A stretch of 33,265 nt of DNA from Reyranella sp. Lineage in GTDB: Bacteria; Pseudomonadota; Alphaproteobacteria; Reyranellales; Reyranellaceae. Both the position numbers and the translations under genes were made by a program. Under the pieces are notes generated by a model. The model was not told the origin of the DNA and did not search any database. It was given only the letters and a program-made list of their open reading frames with translations. How positions within the stretch are numbered: position 1 is the first letter of the stretch; each line of letters starts with the position of its first letter. The DNA is taken from the NCBI GenBank assembly GCA_019745575.1, contig JAIETA010000064.1:1-33265 (forward strand), in the 5' to 3' direction. Shown here piece by piece: positions 1-7,315 of this stretch.

Positions 1-124
1 AACTCTGCCCAACCTGCCACAAAATTCCGTCATCATGAGTCAACCCGACGCACGATGTGTGCATCCCCTAGCCCCGAAACGGGGGAGGAGAAGCGATTCC
101 GTTTCAATCGAAAAGACTCCAACG

Positions 125-1057
125 TCACGCCGCCAGCGACGCCGCCGGTGTCGCCAGATGCGTCGACTCGCCAAAACCTTCCGCGTCGGGCTCGCGCACC
201 AGCTTCTGGTAGTCGGCCATCAGGGCCCGCGCCACGGGTCCGGCCTGATAGTGGCGCCCATCGATCGCGCCCACCGGCACGATCTCGGCCGCGCTGCCGC
301 ACAGGAACACTTCACTCGCATCGTCGAGTTCCTCTGGCATCACGTCGCGTTCCTCCACCGCCCAGCCGCGCTTCTTCGCCATGCCCATCACCGCCCGCCG
401 CGTGATGCCGTCGAGGAAGTTGTGCGGTATCGGCGTCACGAGCTTGCCGTCGATCACCAGGAAGATGTTGGCGCCGGTCGTCTCGGCGAGGCGGCCCTGC
501 CAGTCGAGCATCAACGCGTCGTCGAAACCCGCCTTGAGCGCGCGGTCCTTCTCGATGCCGCAGATGACGTAGAGGCCCGCCACTTTGGCGTGGCCCGGCG
601 CCGTCTCGGGTGACGGCCGGCGATACTTCGCCAGGGTGACGTTAATGCCGGCGTCGCGTGCCTGCACGGAAAGCCGGCCCTCCTGCGCCCAGGGCGCGAT
701 GGCGAGATGCACCGTCGTGCCGATGGCCGACACGCCCAGCACCTCCGAGCCACGCCAGGCGATCGGGCGGATGTAACCGCTGGTGAGTCTGTTCGCCTTC
801 ACAACGGTACGCGTCGCCTCGTCGATCTCCTCGCGCGACCACGGCAGATCGTAGTCGAGCAGCCGCGCGGAGCGGATCAGGCGGGCGCTGTGCGCAGCGA
901 GGCGAAAGACGCGGCCATCGTAGATGCGCTCGCCCTCGAAGACGGCCGAGCCGTAGTGCAGGGCATGGGTCAGGACATGCGTGCGGACGTCGCGCCACGG
1001 CGCCAGCTTGCCGTCGATCCAGATGAAACCGTCGCGATCATCCATCGTTGTGGACAT
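125..1057 (-). CDS. ilvE: Branched-chain amino acid aminotransferase (fold-type IV PLP enzyme)
   Basis: A 310-residue class IV aminotransferase expected to interconvert branched-chain amino acids and their 2-oxo acids in the cytoplasm with PLP. Visible family features are YGSAVFEGERIY near residue 35-46, a Schiff-base lysine in HAKVAGLY (Lys158), the PLP-binding glutamate in RLAETTGANIF (Glu192) and the phosphate-loop motif DGITRRAV. Lys158 and Glu192 match the Lys/Glu spacing of E. coli IlvE. I chose the ATG at 1057 because AGGAGA lies 7 bases upstream; a TTG at 1075 overlaps that ribosome site and is unlikely. The gene has its own promoter region with a TTGACA box and a palindrome. A second branched-chain aminotransferase lies at 4613, so the two may differ in direction or substrate. 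The family is clear; the exact substrate is inferred. Confidence 0.9.
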   Translation of the reverse strand: MSTTMDDRDGFIWIDGKLAPWRDVRTHVLTHALHYGSAVFEGERIYDGRVFRLAAHSARLIRSARLLDYDLPWSREEIDEATRTVVKANRLTSGYIRPIAWRGSEVLGVSAIGTTVHLAIAPWAQEGRLSVQARDAGINVTLAKYRRPSPETAPGHAKVAGLYVICGIEKDRALKAGFDDALMLDWQGRLAETTGANIFLVIDGKLVTPIPHNFLDGITRRAVMGMAKKRGWAVEERDVMPEELDDASEVFLCGSAAEIVPVGAIDGRHYQAGPVARALMADYQKLVREPDAEGFGESTHLATPAASLAA

Positions 1058-1123
1058 TGCGGAATCTCCTTGCAAAAGATTCTAAATAGACCTTTTGAAA
1101 CGTCTTTTTAGCAATCTTACATG

Positions 1124-1154
1124 CATATAGGACAGTACTATTGACTTTGTCAAT
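1124..1154 (-). promoter_or_regulatory. Sigma-70-like promoter with overlapping palindrome upstream of ilvE
   Basis: On the minus strand a perfect TTGACA box (1153 to 1148) is followed after 17-18 bases by CTATAT/TATATG (1130-1124). The -35 box lies inside the perfect inverted repeat ATTGAC-AAA-GTCAAT (1140-1154), a likely operator. The predicted transcript would start near 1117, giving about 60 bases of leader before the ATG at 1057. The region is noticeably AT-rich compared with its surroundings. Which protein binds is unknown. Confidence 0.5.
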
Positions 1155-1211
1155 GTCGCTGACTCCAAGTCGCGAGCAAACTTCGAGTCCCGACAGATTC
1201 CGCCGGGCCGT

Positions 1212-1865
1212 TCAGGTCAGGAGAGGCGCCATGTCGGGATCGCCCTTTCGCATCGCCCGCCGATAGGCGTCGCGCGCGCCGATGCGCTGGAGATAGGCGA
1301 GGATGGCGGGAAAGGGCGCGAGGTCGAAGGGCAGGAAGAGGCGCATGGTGGTCAGCGAAAAGACGTTCATGATGTCGGCGGTCGTGAACTCACGGCCGGC
1401 GAAGTAGTCGACCTTGGCGAGCCGTGCCTCGACGAGGCCAAGCGCCAGGGCGAGCCGACCCTTCATCGCGCCAAGGATCGGATTGTCCGCCGGCAGGTTC
1501 AGCCGGCCCAGGATCATGTTCCGCCCGGTGGCTGGCTGCAGCGTGCCATTGGCGAAATGGAACCAATAGAGGAACTGCGCAAAATCGGGATGGTCGGCGG
1601 CCAGCACGAGACGGGCCTTCCCTTCCCGGCGGCCGTACTTGGCGACGATGTAGTCGACGATGGCAGCGGACTCGGCCAGGACCAGATCACCGTCGGTGAT
1701 CACCGGTGCGGCGCCGATCGGATGCAGCGCCTTGTAGGCGGGCGGGGCCAGCCGGGTGACGGGATCGCGGTCGTAGACCTTGAGCTCGTAGGGGATGTCG
1801 AGTTCCTCGCAGAGCCAGACGATCCGCTCCGACTGCGACTTGCCGAGATGATGCACGGTCAGCAT
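1212..1865 (-). CDS. Glutathione S-transferase family protein
   Basis: A 217-residue cytosolic protein with the two-domain GST layout. The N-terminal thioredoxin-like domain (about residues 1-80) contains LTVHHLGKSQSERIVWLCEELDIPYELKVYDRD, the cis-proline segment HPIGAAPVITDGDLVLAESAAIVDYIVAKYG, and the Glu-Ser pair (AESAAI) that contacts the gamma-glutamyl part of glutathione. The C-terminal helical domain (about 90-217) follows. The family conjugates or reduces electrophiles with glutathione; the substrate cannot be read from sequence. Start: ATG at 1865 begins the first beta strand (MLTVHHL); a TTG six codons earlier is possible but less likely, and no strong ribosome site is seen for either. 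It is divergent from the MarR regulator gene at 1976, so that regulator may control it (inference). Confidence 0.88.
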   Translation of the reverse strand: MLTVHHLGKSQSERIVWLCEELDIPYELKVYDRDPVTRLAPPAYKALHPIGAAPVITDGDLVLAESAAIVDYIVAKYGRREGKARLVLAADHPDFAQFLYWFHFANGTLQPATGRNMILGRLNLPADNPILGAMKGRLALALGLVEARLAKVDYFAGREFTTADIMNVFSLTTMRLFLPFDLAPFPAILAYLQRIGARDAYRRAMRKGDPDMAPLLT

Positions 1866-1952
1866 GAACGAAACTATCCGCAACCGCCGCGCCGGCGCAA
1901 TGATCGTCGCGTGGGGCCGGCCGCGTGGGGTGCCAAGGCAGCGCGCCCGCTC

Positions 1953-1958
1953 TATAGT
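1953..1958 (+). promoter_or_regulatory. Possible -10 element for the MarR/two-component operon
   Basis: TATAGT lies 23 bases before the ATG at 1976 in the 110-base divergent gap. No convincing -35 box is present. A similar TATAGTC string precedes lgt, which is the main reason for listing this one. Confidence 0.3.
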
Positions 1959-1975
1959 CGCGGCCAGTTACAGGC

Positions 1976-2473
1976 ATGGTCGAACCCAAATCCCCCGCCA
2001 ATCCACTGTTTCTGCGCGACGAGGAGCTGCGCCAGGGCATCGAGTTGATGTTTTATGCCTATCGCGACTTCACGTTCGAATCGGACCAGCATCTCAAGCG
2101 CTACCAGCTCGGACGGGCGCACCATCGCGCGCTCTACTTCATCGGCCGGCATCCCGGCGAGACCGTCGGGCACCTGCTGTCGATCCTGAAAGTCACCAAG
2201 CAGTCGATCAGCCGGGTGCTGAAGGATCTCATCGAACAGGGCTACGTCGAGCAGAAGAGCGGCGCGCGCGACCGTCGCGAACGACGTCTATGGCTCACCG
2301 AAAAGGGCCAGAAGCTCGAACGCGACCTGACCGGGCGGCAGAGCCAGCGATTCGCCCGCGCCTATCGCGAGACCGGCGCCGAGTCGGTCGAAGGTTTCCG
2401 CAAGGTCCTGCTCGGCCTGCTCGACCCGGCGGAGCGCGCCGTGGTCGATCGGCGAGTCCGCAGCGGACGTTGA
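1976..2473 (+). CDS. MarR-family winged-helix regulator (PetP-like)
   Basis: A 165-residue MarR-type transcription factor. The winged helix-turn-helix occupies about residues 45-115: HHRALYFIGRHPGETVGHLLSIL, then the recognition helix in KVTKQSISRVLKDLIEQGYVEQ, then the wing GARDRRERRLWLTEKGQKLE. Flanking helices would form the dimer interface. It starts an apparent operon with a response regulator (5-base gap) and a histidine kinase. A MarR gene directly before an OmpR-type regulator is the arrangement of petP-petR in Rhodobacter capsulatus, so a PetP-like assignment is plausible but not proven. Possible targets are its own operon, the divergent GST gene or the flanking aminotransferases. 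No ligand can be deduced. Confidence 0.88.
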   Translation: MVEPKSPANPLFLRDEELRQGIELMFYAYRDFTFESDQHLKRYQLGRAHHRALYFIGRHPGETVGHLLSILKVTKQSISRVLKDLIEQGYVEQKSGARDRRERRLWLTEKGQKLERDLTGRQSQRFARAYRETGAESVEGFRKVLLGLLDPAERAVVDRRVRSGR

Positions 2474-2478
2474 GTGCG

Positions 2479-3180
2479 ATGGACGCCTCGTCCGACAAGC
2501 CGCACATCCTGGTGGTCGACGACGACACGCGACTGCGCGAACTGCTGAAGTCGTTCCTGTCGCGCAACGGCTTTCGCGTCAGCACCGCGGGCCACGCCGC
2601 GGAGGCGCGCCAGCGCCTGCAGGCGCTCGATTTCGACCTGATCGTGCTCGACGTCATGATGCCGGGCGAGACCGGCCTCGACTTCGCCACCGAGCTGCGC
2701 CGCAGCGACGACGTTCCGATCCTGATGCTGACCGCCATGGCCGACACCAAGGACCGCATTGCAGGCCTGGAAACCGGCGTCGACGACTATCTCGGCAAGC
2801 CGTTCGAGCCGCGCGAGCTGCTGTTGCGCATCCAGAACATCCTGCGCCGCGGGCGGCCCGGCACCGCGTCGCCGGCCACGGCGCCGCGCCTCGTCGCCTT
2901 CGGACCGATGCAGTTCGACGTCGAACTCGGCGAGCTCACGCAGAAGGGCAAGCGGATCGCGCTCACCGATGCCGAGGTGGCGTTGCTGCGCGCCTTCGCC
3001 GGCCGCATCGGCGAGGTGCTGAGCCGCGACACGCTGTGCAAGAGCGTCGGCAGCGCCGTCAACGAGCGCGCCATCGACGTGCAGGTGACGCGTCTGCGGC
3101 GCAAGATCGAGCCCGATCCGTCCTTCCCGCGCTTCCTGCGCACCGTCCGCGGCCAGGGCTACCGCCTGGTCGACGCATGA
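2479..3180 (+). CDS. OmpR/PhoB-family response regulator (PetR-like)
   Basis: A 233-residue two-domain response regulator. The receiver domain (about residues 8-122) has the acidic cluster VVDDD (Asp14-16), the phosphoacceptor Asp58 in LIVLDVMMPG, the conserved Thr in LMLTAMAD and the Lys in LGKPFEP. The C-terminal winged-helix DNA-binding domain (about 140-233) shows LTDAEVALLRAF, the recognition-helix region ERAIDVQVTRLRRKIE and the terminal hairpin RTVRGQGYRLV. It should be phosphorylated by the histidine kinase encoded 13 bases downstream. Start: ATG at 2479, five bases after the MarR stop codon; an in-frame reading extends further upstream but only overlaps the MarR gene and is not coding. 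Confidence 0.95.
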   Translation: MDASSDKPHILVVDDDTRLRELLKSFLSRNGFRVSTAGHAAEARQRLQALDFDLIVLDVMMPGETGLDFATELRRSDDVPILMLTAMADTKDRIAGLETGVDDYLGKPFEPRELLLRIQNILRRGRPGTASPATAPRLVAFGPMQFDVELGELTQKGKRIALTDAEVALLRAFAGRIGEVLSRDTLCKSVGSAVNERAIDVQVTRLRRKIEPDPSFPRFLRTVRGQGYRLVDA

Positions 3181-3193
3181 GAACGGGCCGCCC

Positions 3194-4549
3194 ATGAGCT
3201 GGACTGCCGCTCGCGACATCTTCGAGCGCATTGCCCGTTGGTCCGACCAGCATTCGCCGCAGACCCTGTTCGCGCGCGCTCTGCTCATCATCGTGGTGCC
3301 GATGCTGCTGCTGCAGGCGCTGTCCGCCTGGTGGTTCTACAGCCAGCGCGGCGACAACGTCACCAACCGCCTCGCGATCCTGCTGGTGCGCGATCTGCGC
3401 CTGCTGATCGCGCTGCGCTCCGACTTCCCCGACGACGAGCACAGCGCCTGGATCATGCGCCGCTCGGCCCAGGACCTGCTGCTGTTCGTCAGCTTCCGCA
3501 AGGGCATCGTACGACCGTTCAGCGAACCGGAATATTTCGACATCGTCGCCCGCGAGGTCCAGGGCGCGCTCGAAACCGACCTCAAGCGGCCCTTCTACAT
3601 CGACAACAACGTCGGCGCCGGCCAGATGCTGATCGAGATCCAGCTCAACGACGGCGACGTCATGGACGTGCTGGTGCCGCATGTCCGACTGACCTTCGGG
3701 TCGAGCTTCGCCTACGTCTTGGCGCAGCTCGGCCTCGCCCTGGTGCTGTTCGGGCTGGCCATCTGGTTCATGCGCCGCGAACTGGTCCCGATCGAACATC
3801 TCGGGGTGGCCGCCGACGCGCTGGGCAAAGGCCGCGACGTGCCCGACTTCGCCTTTTCGGGCGGGACGCGCGAAGTCCGCAACGCCGCCACCGCCTTCCA
3901 CACCATGCGCATCCGGCTGCGCCGCTCCATCCAGCAGCGCACCGAGATGCTGGCCGGCGTCAGCCACGACCTCCGGACGCCGCTCACCCGCATGAAACTC
4001 TCGCTGGCGCTGCTGCCCGAGTCGCCCGAGACCAAGGAGCTGGCCGACGACGTGTCGGACATGGAGCGCATGATCGAGGGCTATCTCGCCTTTGCCCGCG
4101 GCGAGGGCGACGAGGATCCGGCGCCGGTCGATCTCGCCGAGATCCTCGAGGACGTGGCGGCGGGCGCCCGGCGCGACAATGCCAACGTCGAGGTCGGCTG
4201 GCAGGGCGACATGCAGGTGGAGCTGCGCGCGCTCGCCATAAAGCGCTGCCTGACCAATCTCGTCTCGAACGCGCTGCGCTATGGCACCCGGGTCCAGCTG
4301 CAGGCGGTGCGCGGCCGGACCTCGGTGGAGATCACCATCGACGACGACGGCCCCGGTATCCCGCCCGACAAGTACGAGGACGTGTTCCGGCCGTTCTTCC
4401 GCCTCGACGAATCGCGCAACGTCGACACCGGCGGCGTCGGCCTCGGCCTCACCATCGCCCGCGACGTGGCGCGCAGCCACGGCGGCGACGTGGCACTGGA
4501 CGCCTCGCCGCTGGGCGGCCTGCGGGTGATCGTGCGAATTCCGCTATGA
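3194..4549 (+). CDS. Membrane-bound sensor histidine kinase (EnvZ-like)
   Basis: A 451-residue sensor kinase. Transmembrane segments are at about residues 27-48 and 172-193, bracketing a periplasmic sensor domain of roughly 120 residues. A HAMP linker follows (about 193-247, MRRELVPIEHLGVAADALGKG). The dimerisation domain contains the H-box GVSHDLRTPLTRMKL with phosphoaccepting His258. The ATPase domain has the N-box NLVSNALRYG, the G1 box DDDGPGIP, the F-box VFRPFFRLDES and the G2 box GGVGLGLTIARD. All catalytic boxes are intact. It is translated 13 bases after the response regulator, its probable partner. The stimulus is unknown; the layout resembles EnvZ. Confidence 0.95.
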   Translation: MSWTAARDIFERIARWSDQHSPQTLFARALLIIVVPMLLLQALSAWWFYSQRGDNVTNRLAILLVRDLRLLIALRSDFPDDEHSAWIMRRSAQDLLLFVSFRKGIVRPFSEPEYFDIVAREVQGALETDLKRPFYIDNNVGAGQMLIEIQLNDGDVMDVLVPHVRLTFGSSFAYVLAQLGLALVLFGLAIWFMRRELVPIEHLGVAADALGKGRDVPDFAFSGGTREVRNAATAFHTMRIRLRRSIQQRTEMLAGVSHDLRTPLTRMKLSLALLPESPETKELADDVSDMERMIEGYLAFARGEGDEDPAPVDLAEILEDVAAGARRDNANVEVGWQGDMQVELRALAIKRCLTNLVSNALRYGTRVQLQAVRGRTSVEITIDDDGPGIPPDKYEDVFRPFFRLDESRNVDTGGVGLGLTIARDVARSHGGDVALDASPLGGLRVIVRIPL

Positions 4550-4583
4550 CCGGACCGCAGGCTTGCACCATGGCCGTCTGTGC

Positions 4584-4589
4584 TACAGT
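4584..4589 (+). promoter_or_regulatory. Possible -10 element for the second ilvE gene
   Basis: TACAGT, within TGCTACAGTC, lies 29 bases before the ATG at 4613. A TTGCAC is present at 4563-4568, but the spacing of 15 is short. It would allow expression separate from the kinase gene that ends at 4549. Confidence 0.25.
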
Positions 4590-4612
4590 CGGGAAAACAT
4601 CCGAGAGAACTC

Positions 4613-5707
4613 ATGTCAAAGACCCCGTCGCTCGAATTCGTCCTCCATCCGCATCCGGCACCACTCGCCGCCGCCAAGCGCGCGGAGCTCCTGAAGAATC
4701 CGGGTTTCGGTCGGGTCTTCACCGACCACATGGTGACCATCCGCTATAGCGAGGCACAAGGCTGGCACGATGCGCGGGTCGAGCCGCGCGCGCCGATCCC
4801 GATGGACCCGGCGGCCGCCGTCCTGCACTACGCCCAGGAGATCTTCGAAGGGTTGAAGGCCTACCGCACGGCAACCGGCGGCGCGACCCTGTTCCGGCCG
4901 GAAGAGAACGCGCGGCGCTTCCAGCAATCGGCCGAACGGCTGGCCATGCCGGTGCTGCCGGAGCGGGTGTTTCTCGAGGCGGTCGACCGGCTGGTCAGCA
5001 TCGACCGCGAGTGGATTCCGGACGGCGACGGCAGCCTCTACCTGCGCCCGTTCATGTTCGCCAATGAGACGTTCCTGGGCGTAAAGCCGTCGTCGGACTA
5101 TCTCTTCATCGTCATCGCCTCGTCGGTCGGCGCCTACTTCAAGACCAGCGCGCCGGCGGTGTCGGTCTGGGTGTCGCCGGACTACACGCGCGCCGCGCCG
5201 GGCGGTACGGGGGCCGCCAAGTGCGGCGGCAACTATGCCGCCAGCCTGCTCGCCCAGGCCGAGGCGACACGGCACGGCTGCGACCAGGTCGTGTTTCTCG
5301 ACGCCGTCGAACGGCGCTGGATCGAGGAACTTGGCGGCATGAACATCTTCTTCGTGTTCGACGACGGCTCGATGGTGACCCCGCCGCTCGGCGGCACGAT
5401 CCTGCCCGGCATCACGCGGTCCTCGCTGATCACTCTGGCCAAGGACAAGGGCATTGCCGTACGCGAGGAGCGCTATTCCATCCAGCAATGGAAGGCCGAC
5501 GCCGCCAGCGGCCGCCTGCGCGAAGCCTTCGCCTGCGGCACCGCCGCGGTCGTCACGCCGATCGGCACCGTGCGCAGCCAGGATGGCGAGTTCACCATCG
5601 GCAACGGCGGCTCGGGCGCCCGGACCGAGGACCTGAAGTCAGCCCTGGTCGGCATCCAGCGCGGCAAGGCCGCCGATCCGCACGGCTGGATCCACAAGGT
5701 CTTTTAG
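4613..5707 (+). CDS. ilvE: Branched-chain amino acid aminotransferase, type II
   Basis: A 364-residue class IV aminotransferase of the longer BCAT type II branch (similar to mitochondrial and actinobacterial BCATs), catalysing the last step of Val/Leu/Ile synthesis or the first of their breakdown. Seen in the sequence: LHYAQEIFEGLKAYR (residues 71-85), RFQQSAERLAMP substrate-side loop, LYLRPFMF, GGTGAAKCGGNYAASL with the Schiff-base Lys203, the PLP-binding Glu239 in RWIEELGGMNIFFV, and the phosphate loop LPGITRSSL. Start: ATG at 4613 with GAGAA just upstream; in-frame sequence before it lacks a ribosome site. It follows the two-component operon in the same direction after 63 bases, so it may be partly co-transcribed. 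It is only distantly like the aminotransferase at 125-1057. Confidence 0.95.
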   Translation: MSKTPSLEFVLHPHPAPLAAAKRAELLKNPGFGRVFTDHMVTIRYSEAQGWHDARVEPRAPIPMDPAAAVLHYAQEIFEGLKAYRTATGGATLFRPEENARRFQQSAERLAMPVLPERVFLEAVDRLVSIDREWIPDGDGSLYLRPFMFANETFLGVKPSSDYLFIVIASSVGAYFKTSAPAVSVWVSPDYTRAAPGGTGAAKCGGNYAASLLAQAEATRHGCDQVVFLDAVERRWIEELGGMNIFFVFDDGSMVTPPLGGTILPGITRSSLITLAKDKGIAVREERYSIQQWKADAASGRLREAFACGTAAVVTPIGTVRSQDGEFTIGNGGSGARTEDLKSALVGIQRGKAADPHGWIHKVF

Positions 5708-5726
5708 CCCGCGTCCCGATGGGATG

Positions 5727-5768
5727 GGCTGGATCAGGGTGACTCCGGGTCCTGCCGCCGATCCAGCC
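5727..5768 (+). terminator. Inverted repeat after the second ilvE gene, possible terminator
   Basis: GGCTGGATC (5727-5735) pairs perfectly with GATCCAGCC (5760-5768) across a 24-base loop, starting 20 bases after the stop codon. No T-run follows, so intrinsic termination is uncertain; it may instead be a 3'-end stabilising hairpin or part of a repeat. Confidence 0.3.
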
Positions 5769-6244
5769 TCCCACCGCGGCGGGCCCAACTTTTGAAATCC
5801 GGCCCAAACGCGCCGACGAATGTTTGGCTCTCCGCACGCCGGAAAGCCAACAAAGACGGGCTTTTCGCCCGCTGCCCGGGCCCACCTGAAACGCGGGTGT
5901 GTTGGGCCTCGCGTTGGGCCCTGCTCCGGGACAGCCCTTGTTTGACGGGCTTTTACGCGGCTCGCTCGTTCTTCGCTCGCACAGGCCCCGGTGCGCCCTG
6001 TGCCCAGGGCGTCGTCAAGTGTCTGTTCCGGTGTCGTTATTCGGCACACGGTTGAAACGGGGTCGTTGTTGGGACTGTCCGCGCCTCAGGAGTCGCGGCG
6101 GCTGCACCAGGCCATAGAGGCGACCCGCGGGCGTGCCGCGGGAGGTCGTGCCGACGTGAAAAAGGCCGGCGCGGTCCTGGCGCCAGCCTGTCGCAATTCC
6201 TAGCACACTCCTGCTGAACCTGCTCATCACATTCGCGTGAACAA

Positions 6245-6263
6245 GTGCCGGCGGCGCCGGCAC
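6245..6263 (-). terminator. Hairpin terminator downstream of the CsaA-like gene
   Basis: GTGCCGGC-N3-GCCGGCAC forms a perfect 8-bp stem, followed on the minus strand by TTGTT. It lies about 40 bases beyond the stop codon at 6302. Confidence 0.55.
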
Positions 6264-6301
6264 CCGGCTCGCCTGCCGACCCGACCTGATGCCGCCCCGC
6301 C

Positions 6302-6640
6302 CTAAAAGAGCCGGCCGCCGTTCGGCACGACCCTGTCGGGCGCGAACAGCACCACGCTGCCGTCCTCGGCCGGGAAGCCCAGCGTCAGCACCTGCGACAT
6401 GAACTTGCCGATCTGGCGCGGCGGGAAGTTGACCACGGCGGCGACCTGGCGGCCGATCAGGCACTGCGGCGTGTAGTGCACGGTGATCTGGGCCGAGGAC
6501 TTCTTGACACCGATCTCGGGCCCGAAATCGATGGCAAGCCGCAGCGCCGGCTTGCGCGCGCCCTCGAGCGGGGCCGCCTCGACAATGGTGCCGACGCGGA
6601 TGTCGACCCGGGCGAAGTCGTCGTAGGTGATCTGTTCCAT
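6302..6640 (-). CDS. CsaA-like tRNA-binding protein
   Basis: A 112-residue stand-alone tRNA-binding (EMAP/Trbp111-type OB-fold) domain covering the whole protein. The pattern is typical of CsaA: FARVDIRVGTIVEA, then PALRLAIDFGPEIGVKKSSAQIT, then CLIGRQVAAVVNFPPRQIGKFMSQVLTLGF and the end SVVLFAPDRVVPNGGRLF. CsaA homologues form dimers, bind tRNA, and have been described as secretion-related chaperones; the physiological role is not settled. Start: the ATG at 6640 begins the conserved domain (MEQITYDDF); in-frame sequence upstream runs into the phasin terminator. The gene is monocistronic by position, with a hairpin on each side. Confidence 0.9.
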   Translation of the reverse strand: MEQITYDDFARVDIRVGTIVEAAPLEGARKPALRLAIDFGPEIGVKKSSAQITVHYTPQCLIGRQVAAVVNFPPRQIGKFMSQVLTLGFPAEDGSVVLFAPDRVVPNGGRLF

Positions 6641-6667
6641 GATGGGCCAGCCTAGTGCCGCCCACTC

Positions 6668-6718
6668 AAAAGAAAAGGGGCCGCTCAAGGCGCATGTGAA
6701 TGCGCCGGTGCGGCCCCT
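6668..6718 (-). terminator. Rho-independent terminator of the phasin gene
   Basis: On the minus strand GGGGCCGC (6717-6710) pairs with GCGGCCCC (6684-6677), extended by one A-T pair. Inside is a second perfect hairpin (GGCGCA 6689-6694 with TGCGCC 6701-6706). The T-rich run TTTTCTTTT follows (6676-6668). This is the clearest intrinsic terminator in the window. Confidence 0.85.
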
Positions 6719-6748
6719 CTCGTCCCATCGGCATGAGCCGATCAAAGC

Positions 6749-7183
6749 TTACTTCTTGGCGATCGCGGCCTTGACCTCTTCGGTCAGCTCCGAGACGCGC
6801 TGGCTGAGCGCGGCGAGCGCCTCGGTGTGGCCCTTGCTGTAGAGATCGGCCAGTTCCTTGGTGTTGGCGACGGCAACCTCGTAGCTCTTCTTCACGAAGT
6901 CGATCTGCTTGGCGGCCTTCTCTTCGACGGTCGCGGCGGCAAGCACTTCGCTGCCGTGCTTGGAGAAGTCTTCCATGGCCGCGCGGACCATGTCGCCCTG
7001 GCGCTGGGCAATCGCCTTCATCGACTCGACGGCCGAGGTGTTGGCGGCGGTCATGGCGGCGAAGTTCTTGCGGCCGGTCTCGACGATCGACTCGATGTTC
7101 ATGGTCGGCATCTTGAATTCGCCAGCCATCTTGCTGAAGTCGAAGTCGGCGAACGGGTTCTTGAAAGCGCCAGTGGCGTACAT
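6749..7183 (-). CDS. Phasin (polyhydroxyalkanoate granule-associated protein)
   Basis: A 144-residue Phasin_2-family protein. It opens with FKNPFADFDFSKMAGEFKMPTMNIESIVETGRKNF, a hallmark of alphaproteobacterial phasins, and continues as a long amphipathic helix rich in Ala, Glu and Lys (about residues 35-144) ending in VKAAIAKK. Phasins coat PHB granules in the cytoplasm and limit granule coalescence. The length is normal for the family. Start: ATG at 7183 with AGGAGA 6-7 bases upstream; upstream in-frame residues belong to the leader. It has its own promoter with operator-like repeats and a strong terminator, consistent with a highly expressed, separately regulated gene. No PHB synthase or PhaR gene is in the window. 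Confidence 0.92.
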   Translation of the reverse strand: MYATGAFKNPFADFDFSKMAGEFKMPTMNIESIVETGRKNFAAMTAANTSAVESMKAIAQRQGDMVRAAMEDFSKHGSEVLAAATVEEKAAKQIDFVKKSYEVAVANTKELADLYSKGHTEALAALSQRVSELTEEVKAAIAKK

Positions 7184-7259
7184 GGGATTCTCCTGAAGGG
7201 ATGGGGACACGTTGAAAACTCGGGGGTGTCCCGCATTGCTGCGGTGCACAACAGCATCT

Positions 7260-7310
7260 AATCTATGCTTGCAGTGCAGCAAGTCAAGGGGCGATTTGTG
7301 CGACGCACAA
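7260..7310 (-). promoter_or_regulatory. Phasin promoter with two operator-like inverted repeats
   Basis: On the minus strand TTGACT (7287-7282) is followed after 16 bases by TAGATT (7265-7260). CTTGC-N6-GCAAG (7268-7283) fills the spacer, and the perfect palindrome TTGTGCG-A-CGCACAA (7296-7310) sits just upstream of the -35 box. TGC/GCA-rich dyads in phasin promoters are known targets of the PHB-responsive repressor PhaR; that this organism's PhaR binds here is inferred. Confidence 0.55.
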
Positions 7311-7315
7311 TATTT

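Larger units (their letters stand above)
5708..6301. other. 594-base intergenic region without a supported gene
   Basis: No reading frame here has the residue composition of a real protein. A 70-codon minus-strand frame (6015-6227, starting MSRFSRSVLGIATGW) has an ATG but no clear ribosome site and an odd Arg/Gln-rich C-terminus; I do not call it. Structure that is present: a 9-bp inverted repeat (5727-5735 with 5760-5768), the repeated 11-mer GACGGGCTTTT (near 5856 and 5944), several GGGCCCAA-like strings, and a strong hairpin at 6245-6263 downstream of the CsaA-like gene. It could be a decayed gene, a remnant of a repeat family or an unrecognised RNA. Confidence 0.5.

Noticed and set aside
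3059-4480. A 473-codon open frame opposite the histidine kinase gene.
   Set aside because: The plus strand encodes a complete kinase with all catalytic boxes; the antisense product shows no recognisable domain.
5639-6049. A minus-strand frame across the spacer with a protein-like stretch (GEKPVFVGFPACGEPN).
   Set aside because: It runs into the end of the second ilvE gene, has no convincing start and matches nothing I recognise; a decayed gene is possible but unsupported.
6015-6227. A 70-codon minus-strand frame starting MSRFSRSVLGIATGW in the large spacer.
   Set aside because: No clear ribosome site, Arg/Gln/Pro-rich low-complexity tail and no family resemblance. It could still be a small lineage-specific gene; conservation would decide.
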